Source: an uncultured Lachnospiraceae bacterium
GTDB lineage: Bacteria > Bacillota > Clostridia > Lachnospirales > Lachnospiraceae
Direction of reading: 5' to 3'
Length of the DNA: 21,056 nucleotides
Assembly: GCA_902489925.1 (NCBI GenBank)
Contig: CABUBX010000023.1
Span: 1 to 21,056, forward strand
Each line of letters opens with the position of its first letter. The stretch's first letter is position 1. The notes beneath the pieces are model-generated. The model saw nothing but the letters and a program-made list of their open reading frames with translations, was not told the DNA's origin and searched no databases. A program made the position numbers and the translations under genes. Shown in pieces: positions 7,922 through 14,414 of the stretch.

Positions 7922-8722
7922 ATGATGGCGATAGATATTCAATATGCGACAGAAAGCTTTAGAAAATATCTGACGTCCTATGACAGCACGGATGATAAAA
8001 TCCGTCTGAAAATTGCGCATACTTTTTTAGTAAAAAGAGCCAGTGAGGCGATTGCAAAAAGGCTTGACCTGTCCGAGGAGGACAGGCAGCTTGCAGTCCT
8101 CATTGGTCTTTTGCACGATATAGGACGTTTTGAGCAGCTTAGGATTTACAATTCATTTATTGATGCCGAGACCGTTGACCATGCGGCGCTCGGTGTGAAG
8201 ATTTTGTTTGAGGGCAATAAAATACGGGACTTTATTATTGATGACAGTTATGATAAAATAATTCGTGAAGCGATTGCGAACCACAATCGCTATGCAATTG
8301 AGGAGGGATTGTCCGAAAGGTCCCTGCTTCATGCAAAAATCATCCGTGACGCGGATAAGCTGGACAATTACAGAGTAAAGCTGGAGGATGGCATTGATAC
8401 GATGATTGGTGCGGGAATTACCGAAAAAAATCTCGGAAGCTATGACATCAGCGATACTGTCTTTGATGAAGTCCAAAAAAAGGTATCTATTTTGTCAACG
8501 ATGCGCAAAACACCGATGGATATATGGGTATCCTATCTCGCAGTGACCTTTGATATTTATTTCAAGGAAACTTTGGAAATCATAAAGGAAGAAGATTATA
8601 TTGACAGACTTGTTGACCGCGTGCCGTACACAAATGCACGGACGGCAGAGCGGATGAATGAGCTTCGTGATATGATTTTAGTTTATATAGAAGAAAGGAT
8701 TGATTCAGATGATAAAAATTGA
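7922..8722 (+). CDS. HD-domain metal-dependent hydrolase, function unknown
   Basis: A 266-residue soluble protein whose first 150 residues form an HD domain: His33, the His65-Asp66 pair in GLLHDIGRFE, His87 in VDHAALG, His121 in AIANHNRY, and Asp145 in IRDADKLDN. HD proteins bind divalent metals and usually hydrolyse phosphoesters or nucleotides; the substrate cannot be read from the sequence. The C-terminal 100 residues are acidic and helical without a motif I recognise. A GAGGA ribosome site lies in the cbiC stop region, and ATG codons at 7922 and 7925 are both usable. The 3' end overlaps the first CobW gene by 14 bases, indicating co-expression with the metal/B12 operon. Confidence 0.85.
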   Translation: MMAIDIQYATESFRKYLTSYDSTDDKIRLKIAHTFLVKRASEAIAKRLDLSEEDRQLAVLIGLLHDIGRFEQLRIYNSFIDAETVDHAALGVKILFEGNKIRDFIIDDSYDKIIREAIANHNRYAIEEGLSERSLLHAKIIRDADKLDNYRVKLEDGIDTMIGAGITEKNLGSYDISDTVFDEVQKKVSILSTMRKTPMDIWVSYLAVTFDIYFKETLEIIKEEDYIDRLVDRVPYTNARTAERMNELRDMILVYIEERIDSDDKN

Positions 8723-9818
8723 CATTTTTTCAGGCTTTTTAGGCGCAGGAAAAACAACGCTGATTAAGAAGCTGATTAAAGAGGCTTTAGGCGGCGAAAA
8801 AGTGGTGCTTATTGAAAATGAATTTGGTGAGATTGGCATTGACGGCGGCTTTTTAAAAGATGCCGGTATTGAAATTACGGAGATGAATTCAGGCTGTATT
8901 TGCTGTTCTCTTGTCGGTGATTTTGGCAAAGCACTTCATCAGGTTATTGAAGAATATACACCGGACAGAATTTTAATTGAGCCTTCGGGTGTCGGAAAGC
9001 TTTCAGATGTTATGGCTGCCGTACAGAAGGTTGTTGTTCCGGGCGAGGTTGAGTTAAACAGCCTTGTCGCCGTTGTGAATGCGCAAAAATGCAAAGTGTT
9101 TATGAAAAACTTCGGTGAGTTTTTTAACAATCAGATTGAGTATGCAAAAACAATTATTTTAAGCCGTGCCCAGCTTGTGAAGGAAGAAAAGCTTAACGAG
9201 GCTGTGGCGCTTATCCGTGAAAAGAATGAAAAAGCGACAGTGATTACGACAGACTGGGAAAAGCTTTCCGGTGCGCAGATTTTGAAGGCAATGGAAACGA
9301 CAATCTCACTGGCAGACGAGATGTTTGACGAGGAAGATATATGTCCGGAGTGCGGCTGCCATCATGAGCATGAACACCATCACGACCATCACCACGAGCA
9401 TGACCATGAACATGAACACCATCATGAACACCACCATGACCATCATCACGAGCATGAGCATCATCATGAGCATGATGAAAACTGTACATGCGGCTGCCAT
9501 GACCACGACCATCATCATCACGACCATGGTCATCATCATGCAGACGATGTATTTACGAGCTGGGGTGTGGAAACACCGCATAAATTCGAGCTTGAGGATA
9601 TGAGAGCTATTTTGGATAAGCTTGCAAATACGACAGAATACGGCTCAATTCTTCGTGCAAAAGGTATGGTTGAGGGTAACGACGGACAGTGGATTTATTT
9701 TGACCTTGTGCCGGAGGAATTTGAGCTTCGTGAGGGAAGCCCTGAAATTACAGGAAAAATATGCGTTATCGGAACGGATTTGAAGGAGGATGCGCTGAAG
9801 ACGCTGTTTAAGCTGTAG
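8709..9818 (+). CDS. CobW/G3E-family GTPase with histidine-rich metal-binding insert
   Basis: G3E GTPases (COG0523) act as metal chaperones or metal-centre insertases. I chose the ATG at 8709 because AAAGGA lies 9-10 bases upstream; an in-frame TTG at 8700 is too close to that site. The 369-residue protein has Walker A GFLGAGKTT (9-17), ENEFGEIGID, the metal-binding CICC (63-66) and IEPSGVG. The NKxD position reads SRAQ, a departure from the usual GTP-specificity motif. Residues ~212-277 form a linker with CPECGC, CTCGC and 36 His in 60 residues, separating the GTPase from a C-terminal CobW-C-like domain. The substrate metal (cobalt, zinc or nickel) is not determined. It is not the aerobic cobaltochelatase-associated CobW. 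Confidence 0.9.
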   Translation: MIKIDIFSGFLGAGKTTLIKKLIKEALGGEKVVLIENEFGEIGIDGGFLKDAGIEITEMNSGCICCSLVGDFGKALHQVIEEYTPDRILIEPSGVGKLSDVMAAVQKVVVPGEVELNSLVAVVNAQKCKVFMKNFGEFFNNQIEYAKTIILSRAQLVKEEKLNEAVALIREKNEKATVITTDWEKLSGAQILKAMETTISLADEMFDEEDICPECGCHHEHEHHHDHHHEHDHEHEHHHEHHHDHHHEHEHHHEHDENCTCGCHDHDHHHHDHGHHHADDVFTSWGVETPHKFELEDMRAILDKLANTTEYGSILRAKGMVEGNDGQWIYFDLVPEEFELREGSPEITGKICVIGTDLKEDALKTLFKL

Positions 9819-9838
9819 GAGAAAGGAAGTAATTTATT

Positions 9839-10792
9839 ATGAGCAAACCTATAGAAGTGCCGGTTTTTTTAATTACCGGTTTTTTGGATTCAGGGAAGAC
9901 AAGCTTTCTTCGGCAGATTCTTGAGGAGGAAGGATTTTCGGAGGAAGCCAAATCCTTATTGATTACATGTGAGGAGGGCGAAGAAGAATTTGATGAGTTT
10001 CGCCTTGCACAGTTAAATATTGCACTGACGAATGTCGAGGATGAGGATGACTTTACAGAAGACTTTTTAGAGCAGTGCAGCGGTTATTATCAGCCGGAGT
10101 ATGTGTTTATAGAATACAACGGTATGTGGAAGGTTCAGAATTTACTGGATATGAAGCTGCCAAAAGGCTGGTTTATTAATCAGATTATTACGACGGTTGA
10201 CGGTTCAACTTTTGAAGCGTATATGAACAATATGCGCTCTATGATGCTTGATATTTTTACAAGCTCGGAGATGGTTTTCTTTAACCGCTGTTCGGAGGAT
10301 ATGCCGCTGAATGTATTCAGAAGAAGTATACGTGCGGTTAATCGGCGGGCTCAGATGGCCTTTGATGATGAAAACGGAGACCCGATTGAGCTGCCGCCTG
10401 AGGAGTTGCCGTTTAATATAAACGCGGATGTGATTGAGGTTGAAGATGAGGATTTTGGCATATGGTATCTTGATGCCATGGAACATCCTGAAAACTATGA
10501 AGATAAGACCGTTTCTTTTACAGGCCGTGTTTTTATCGGAAAGAATTTTCCGTCAGGGTGCTTTGTACCGGGGCGCCATGCAATGACCTGCTGTGCGGAT
10601 GATATTCAGTTTATCGGTTTTATTTGTAAGACAAAGCATATTGATAAGTTTAAAAATGATATGTGGGTAAAGGTGACGGCAAAAGTGAAGTCGGAATACT
10701 CCAAATTATATCAGGGCGAGGGTCCTGTGCTCTATATGAAGCATGCGACAAGCACGAAAAAGCCGGACGAAGAACTGGTGTATTTTAATTGA
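9839..10792 (+). CDS. Second CobW-like GTPase fused to a YcgQ/TIGR03943-like C-terminal domain
   Basis: A 317-residue protein. Residues 1-170 are a divergent G3E GTPase: Walker A GFLDSGKTS (14-22), then LITCEEGEEEFD where other members have their ENEFGE motif, and IEYNGMW where others have E-P/T-SG. The CxCC metal motif is absent and the NKxD position reads FNRCSED. Residues ~195-317 contain KTVSFTGRVF, PGRHAMTCCADDIQFIGFICK and WVKVTAKV, resembling the soluble end of YcgQ/TIGR03943 (DUF1980) proteins. Those are normally encoded beside a COG0701 permease, which is not seen here. It is 20 bases after the first CobW gene and ends the operon. The domain assignment is by eye. Confidence 0.82.
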   Translation: MSKPIEVPVFLITGFLDSGKTSFLRQILEEEGFSEEAKSLLITCEEGEEEFDEFRLAQLNIALTNVEDEDDFTEDFLEQCSGYYQPEYVFIEYNGMWKVQNLLDMKLPKGWFINQIITTVDGSTFEAYMNNMRSMMLDIFTSSEMVFFNRCSEDMPLNVFRRSIRAVNRRAQMAFDDENGDPIELPPEELPFNINADVIEVEDEDFGIWYLDAMEHPENYEDKTVSFTGRVFIGKNFPSGCFVPGRHAMTCCADDIQFIGFICKTKHIDKFKNDMWVKVTAKVKSEYSKLYQGEGPVLYMKHATSTKKPDEELVYFN

Positions 10793-10811
10793 TATCGAGA
10801 CTTAAAATAAA

Positions 10812-10850
10812 AATGGCATTCTCCATGCGGAGAATGCCATTAATTTTTTT
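10812..10850. terminator. Bidirectional intrinsic terminator between the B12 operon and atoE
   Basis: A perfect 13-bp stem pairs 10812-10824 with 10829-10841 around the loop ATGC. It is followed by TTTTTTT on the + strand and has an A-rich run on its left that gives T-rich sequence on the - strand. It therefore serves both the + strand operon and the convergent atoE transcript. Confidence 0.93.
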
Positions 10851-10861
10851 GTACTTTAACT

Positions 10862-12214
10862 TTACAGAATACCTACAAGGACAAAGCCTACGCAGACAAT
10901 AATACCTGAAAGTAATAAGTCGATGATACAGTAACCCATGATATCTCTTGCGCCGAGACCTGCGATACCTAATGCTGGTAAAGCCCAGAATGGCTGAAGC
11001 ATGTTTGTCCAAGCATCACCCCATGCAATACCCATACATGTGATGGCAGGGTCTACACCGAGTGTCTGGCCTGCAGGCATCATGATTGGCGCCTGAACAG
11101 CCCACTGACCGCCGCCTGACGGTACGAAGAAGTTTACGATACCTGCACTTAAGAATGTCCAAAGTGGGAATGTAACCTTGTTTGAAATCGCTACGAATAC
11201 GTTACTGATTGCACCTGCAAGTGAAACGCCGTCTGCGTTTGCACCTGTCATGATACCCATAATACCTGCGTAGAATGGGAACTGTAAGAGGATACCGCCG
11301 GCACCCTTAACAGCATCATTGATAGCTTCAACATAACGGATTGGTGTACCGTGAGCAAGAACACCGAGTACTAAGAAGATTAAGTTTACGATGTTAAGGT
11401 CAAGGTTAAAGCCTTTTGTTGCAAAGTAGTAAATAATGTAAACCGCACCTACGAGAACAACCAAAAGAGACATAATTCTGCTGCACTCAAGTTTTTCAGC
11501 AGGTGTTTTTGGATTGTAAACTTTCTGTTCTTCTTCAACAAGAAGCTCAGGGCTGATAACAACAACATCATTTGCCTGCGGATGCATGAAAGCATTTACA
11601 AGAGGCATTAAAATAAGGATGGCAACACAAATTGCGATGTTGTACGGTGCGAATACAGTTTGTGTAATTGGAATAGATTCTGTTAAAATACCGTTTGTCT
11701 GCTGCTGAATTGTTTCAGTCCATGTTGCAACCTGAAGCGGAATGGAACCTGAAATACCGGCATGCCATACAACGAAACCTGAATATGCGGAAGCGATTAA
11801 AAGACGATAGTCAACGCCTTTAACCTGCTTTGCGATTTCTTTCGCGAAGATAGCACCGATAACGAGACCGAAGCCCCAGTTTAACCAGCAAGCGATTGTT
11901 GAAACAACAGTAACTAAAACGATTGCCTGGAAAGGCTTTTTAGGAATAGAAGCTGCTTTCTTTAAGAACTTCTGAATAACAGGTGCGTTAGCAAATGCAG
12001 TACCGAGAACAAGTACTAAAGCCATCTGCATAGAGAATCCTAAAAGACTCCATACACCGTTGCCCCAAAACTGAACGATGTCAATTGGGCCAAGACCTGT
12101 GACAGGCATTGCTGCGATAAATACGACAGCAGTTAAAATGATACAGAAAATAAATGGGTCAGGTAAGAAACGCTGAACCAAATTTACACAGCCGTTTGTG
12201 AACTTTTTGAACAT
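10862..12214 (-). CDS. atoE: Short-chain fatty acid transporter, AtoE family
   Basis: A 450-residue polytopic membrane protein of the AtoE family (short-chain fatty acid uptake, TIGR00366-like). Signatures include VQRFLPDPFIFCIILT near the N-terminus, WGNGVWSLLGFSMQMALVLVLG, the ACWLNWGFGLVIGA segment, VVWHAGISGSIPL, FVPSGGGQWAVQAPIMMPA and MLQPFWALPALGI. About ten to twelve hydrophobic helices are visible. GGGAGG lies nine bases before the ATG. No CoA transferase is adjacent, so whether it imports or exports butyrate or acetoacetate is open. Codon choice is notable: many TTC, AAC, ATC, CCT and CCA codons, whereas neighbours favour TTT, AAT and CCG. That pattern is usual for highly expressed genes. 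It is divergent from an AraC-family gene. Confidence 0.92.
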   Translation of the reverse strand: MFKKFTNGCVNLVQRFLPDPFIFCIILTAVVFIAAMPVTGLGPIDIVQFWGNGVWSLLGFSMQMALVLVLGTAFANAPVIQKFLKKAASIPKKPFQAIVLVTVVSTIACWLNWGFGLVIGAIFAKEIAKQVKGVDYRLLIASAYSGFVVWHAGISGSIPLQVATWTETIQQQTNGILTESIPITQTVFAPYNIAICVAILILMPLVNAFMHPQANDVVVISPELLVEEEQKVYNPKTPAEKLECSRIMSLLVVLVGAVYIIYYFATKGFNLDLNIVNLIFLVLGVLAHGTPIRYVEAINDAVKGAGGILLQFPFYAGIMGIMTGANADGVSLAGAISNVFVAISNKVTFPLWTFLSAGIVNFFVPSGGGQWAVQAPIMMPAGQTLGVDPAITCMGIAWGDAWTNMLQPFWALPALGIAGLGARDIMGYCIIDLLLSGIIVCVGFVLVGIL

Positions 12215-12241
12215 AATGTTTGACCTCCCTCTAGGTTATAT

Positions 12242-12280
12242 TTTGTTAGTGAATTAACAAACAACTATAGACTAATTATA
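12242..12280 (-). promoter_or_regulatory. Candidate atoE promoter -10 box and downstream palindrome
   Basis: On the minus strand a perfect TATAAT lies at 12275-12280. No good -35 box is found 17 bases upstream. About 14 bases downstream is the palindrome TTTGTTA-GTGAAT-TAACAAA (12242-12261), a possible operator for the divergent AraC-family regulator or another repressor. The assignment is an inference from position. Confidence 0.45.
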
Positions 12281-12302
12281 CAAAATATCGTAGAATAGAT
12301 AC

Positions 12303-13172
12303 ATGATAAATTATTGTAAAAACTTTGAAAAAATGAATGTGGGGATGAAAAAATTGGAAAAATCACAGTCGGGGCTTGAAAATGAAGATTATATATGTAA
12401 ATTGCCGATTACAGTGCGGCATATTTTTGACACAGATGCTCAAAATATGGGAGAATTTGATATTAAACCGGAGTATCATTGCCTGTATGTACGCAAGAAA
12501 GGGCGCGTTATCATATTCAGAGGCAAACACCGTCAGACAATTCACGAAGGACGGGGCATTTTGCTGAAGAATCATGAGGTTTATCACTTTAAGGAAAATA
12601 CGATGGTCGAGGGCGGCGGCTGGATGTTTCTCTTTGACGGCAGCGGCTGTGAAAGCATATTGGGGTATTTAAAGCTTGGATTTTTTGAAGCCTTTGATTT
12701 GGATATGGGGCGGCTTCGACATTTAAAAAATGAGATGTGCCGCTGCATTTATACATATAAAAAGGATTTTTATAAAGCCTCGATGATGTTTCAGGAGGTT
12801 TTGTATGACATCAGCATGGGCAGGCAGGAGGATTTGTCGGAGGATGTGAGGATGTGGGAGGTTGAGCGCTATATCAAGCATCATTTTTGCGAAAATATTA
12901 CACTGGAGGATTTGGCAAAGGTGTACGGGACGAGCCAGAGCTATTTTACGAGAGCGTATAAGGCCGTTTATCACAGACCGCCGATGCAGAGTGTACGCCA
13001 GCTTCGCCATGAGCGTGCGAGAAATCTTTTAGAAAACACGGAAAAGAAGATTTATGATATCAGCAGGGAATGTGGCTTTGATAACTGCGATTATTTTTGT
13101 GCTGTCTTTAAGAAGCTTGAGGGAAAGACGCCGGTGCAGTATCGTCGGGAAAAATGTCTTTTAATGTTTTAG
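12303..13172 (+). CDS. AraC-family transcriptional regulator
   Basis: A 289-residue protein with a typical C-terminal AraC DNA-binding domain (about 186-285): WEVERYIKHHFCENITLEDLA forms the start of the first helix-turn-helix (YGTSQSYFTRAYKA), and IYDISRECGFDNCDYFCAVFKKLEGKTPVQYRR the second. The N-terminal half contains an AraC-type cupin-like region (GRVIIFRGKHRQTIHEGRG and FLFDGSGCESI) that may bind a small ligand. The start is uncertain: no strong ribosome site precedes the ATG at 12303, and ATGs at 12333 and 12345 are alternatives. Transcribed divergently from atoE, it is a plausible regulator of fatty acid transport, but this is context only. Confidence 0.9.
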   Translation: MINYCKNFEKMNVGMKKLEKSQSGLENEDYICKLPITVRHIFDTDAQNMGEFDIKPEYHCLYVRKKGRVIIFRGKHRQTIHEGRGILLKNHEVYHFKENTMVEGGGWMFLFDGSGCESILGYLKLGFFEAFDLDMGRLRHLKNEMCRCIYTYKKDFYKASMMFQEVLYDISMGRQEDLSEDVRMWEVERYIKHHFCENITLEDLAKVYGTSQSYFTRAYKAVYHRPPMQSVRQLRHERARNLLENTEKKIYDISRECGFDNCDYFCAVFKKLEGKTPVQYRREKCLLMF

Positions 13173-13193
13173 AATTTTTTAAGAAAATAGGTG

Positions 13194-13222
13194 TGGACTT
13201 TATTTCTGTAAAATGTTAAAAT
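13194..13222 (+). promoter_or_regulatory. Candidate promoter of the YerC-like gene
   Basis: TGGACT (13194-13199) and TAAAAT (13217-13222) are separated by 17 bases, a fair match to a sigma-A type promoter. Downstream at 13237-13248 is the perfect palindrome GCACTAAAGTGC, which lies in the untranslated leader and could be an operator. Confidence 0.5.
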
Positions 13223-13276
13223 AAGAACACGAAATCGCACTAAAGTGCATGCAGTGGGTGTAAGGAGGCCTGGATA

Positions 13277-13570
13277 ATGAATAAGAAAATAAGGACCCCG
13301 GAGGTTGAACAGCTTTTTAAAGCGATTATGTGTCTCAAAGACACGGAGGAGTGTTTTGAATTTTTTGAAGATTTATGTACAATCAATGAGCTTTTATCCC
13401 TTTCACAGCGCTTTGAAGTGGCAAAGATGCTTAGAGAGCAGAGAACATATCTCGAAATTGCAGAAAAGACGGGTGCTTCAACGGCGACAATCAGTCGTGT
13501 AAACCGTTCATTAAATTATGGCAATGACGGATATGATATGGTAATGAAGCGTCTTGAGGAAGAAAAATAA
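13277..13570 (+). CDS. YerC/YecD-type TrpR-fold regulator
   Basis: A 97-residue protein of the TrpR-related YerC/YecD family. LSQRFEVAKMLREQRTYLEIAEKTGASTATISRVNRSL contains a helix-turn-helix at about residues 55-75, and the N-terminal part (EQLFKAIMCLKDTEECFEFFEDL) matches the helical dimerisation region of TrpR-like proteins. Full length for the family. AAGGAGG (13262-13268) precedes the ATG. Its target and ligand are unknown; a role in tryptophan control should not be assumed. It is followed by a terminator shared with the convergent DUF1836 gene. Confidence 0.93.
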   Translation: MNKKIRTPEVEQLFKAIMCLKDTEECFEFFEDLCTINELLSLSQRFEVAKMLREQRTYLEIAEKTGASTATISRVNRSLNYGNDGYDMVMKRLEEEK

Positions 13571-13573
13571 AAG

Positions 13574-13610
13574 AAAAGCATCGGTTTTGTTACCGGTGCT
13601 TTTCCTTTTT
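13574..13610. terminator. Terminator overlapping the DUF1836 3' end
   Basis: A 12-bp stem pairs AAAAGCATCGGT (13574-13585) with ACCGGTGCTTTT (13592-13603), including one G-T pair, and CCTTTTTTT follows on the + strand. It ends the YerC-like transcript. The right arm lies within the last codons of the convergent DUF1836 gene, whose stop codon is at 13590-13592. The A-rich 5' arm gives a short T-run on the minus strand as well. Confidence 0.88.
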
Positions 13611-14249
13611 TTCTTTTTCTTTGGAAACTTTTTCGTCAGGCATTTTTGTCATCCTGTCAATCAGCTTTTCAACAAGCTGTTTTTTTACATAGATATCATA
13701 GCTCAACAGGCATATGAAGCTGAAAAATGTTAATAGCTCTTTTTCTTCACCATCAGCTTCAGGGAAAATATCTTTGGCAATATTCAGCTTATCTGCGATA
13801 TTGTCAAAGATGGCATCGGTTTGTGAAAGCTCGATATTAAAAATAGAATCATAGATTGTACTTAAATCCGGTGTATGTGCCTGTTTGAAATACATGGACT
13901 TTATCGGTGCCAAAAGTGTCTGAATATCGTTAATAGACAGGATATTCTTATAATAATAGATAAAAGTCAGTATAAGCAGATGGTCTTTGGAATACTTCTT
14001 TTTTTCCGGCGGCGGCAGCAGATTGTTTTTGGCATAGTTGTTAATCATCGTCTTTGTGAGAATTTTATCGTTCTCATACCGCTTGGTCGAAGCTAAATGC
14101 TCGTCCATAAAAGTCGTAATCTGATCCATGTAAAGGTCAATGTCGGGGATTACGCTCGGATGAATATACTCGGCTTCGATTTTTTCGCGGTGCATAGTTT
14201 CAATCAGTTTAAAAATGTCTTCAATAACTCTGTTCTTTTCTTCACTCAT
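13590..14249 (-). CDS. DUF1836-family protein
   Basis: A 219-residue soluble protein matching the DUF1836 family of Firmicutes, recognised by TKTMINNYAKNNLLPPPEKKKYSKDHLLILTFIYYYKNILSI and the DIQTLL that follows. The TMINNYAK-LLPPP-KKYSKDH pattern resembles a MerR-like helix-turn-helix plus a helical domain, so DNA binding is plausible but unproven. The C-terminus is a lysine/glutamate tail (KEKEKKEKHR) encoded by the A-rich flank of a terminator. A weak AGGGTGA ribosome site and a good promoter (14304-14332) lie upstream, with a perfect palindrome between promoter and start. It is divergent from the NhaC-type gene. Confidence 0.87.
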   Translation of the reverse strand: MSEEKNRVIEDIFKLIETMHREKIEAEYIHPSVIPDIDLYMDQITTFMDEHLASTKRYENDKILTKTMINNYAKNNLLPPPEKKKYSKDHLLILTFIYYYKNILSINDIQTLLAPIKSMYFKQAHTPDLSTIYDSIFNIELSQTDAIFDNIADKLNIAKDIFPEADGEEKELLTFFSFICLLSYDIYVKKQLVEKLIDRMTKMPDEKVSKEKEKKEKHR

Positions 14250-14265
14250 GATATCACCCTATCAT

Positions 14266-14280
14266 ACTACATCATGTAGT
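14266..14280. promoter_or_regulatory. Perfect palindrome in the DUF1836 leader, candidate operator
   Basis: ACTACAT-C-ATGTAGT is a perfect 7-bp inverted repeat around a single central base. It falls roughly 17-31 bases downstream of the predicted minus-strand transcription start, a common place for an autoregulatory operator. The binding protein is not known. Confidence 0.45.
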
Positions 14281-14303
14281 TTTCTTTAACGTTTGATAAT
14301 GCT

Positions 14304-14332
14304 ATTATAAATGAAAGGGGTAATAAGGTCAA
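14304..14332 (-). promoter_or_regulatory. Promoter of the DUF1836 gene
   Basis: Read on the minus strand, TTGACC (14327-14332) and TATAAT (14304-14309) are separated by exactly 17 bases, a near-consensus sigma-A promoter pointing at the DUF1836 gene. Confidence 0.82.
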
Positions 14333-14351
14333 TCAATAAGTGATATTATTA

Positions 14352-14380
14352 TTGAAATTGTGCCGTAAAAACGATATAAT
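14352..14380 (+). promoter_or_regulatory. Promoter of the NhaC-type antiporter gene
   Basis: TTGAAA (14352-14357) and TATAAT (14375-14380) are 17 bases apart, followed 34 bases later by the ATG with GGGAG (14404-14408) in front. It is back-to-back with the DUF1836 promoter, their -35 boxes about 20 bases apart. Confidence 0.85.
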
Positions 14381-14414
14381 ATAACCTAAATCAAATACAA
14401 AAAGGGAGAATGAC

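Noticed and set aside
9361..9540. CAT/CAC-rich stretch as a possible microsatellite or CRISPR-like repeat
   Set aside because: It is in frame with an intact CobW protein, the units are irregular codons for His, Glu and Asp, and there are no spacers.
9244..9603. Several open frames on both strands across the His-codon tract
   Set aside because: They are by-products of the CAT/CAC repeats of the histidine-rich insert; their Met/Val- or Thr/Ile-rich translations have low complexity and no ribosome sites.
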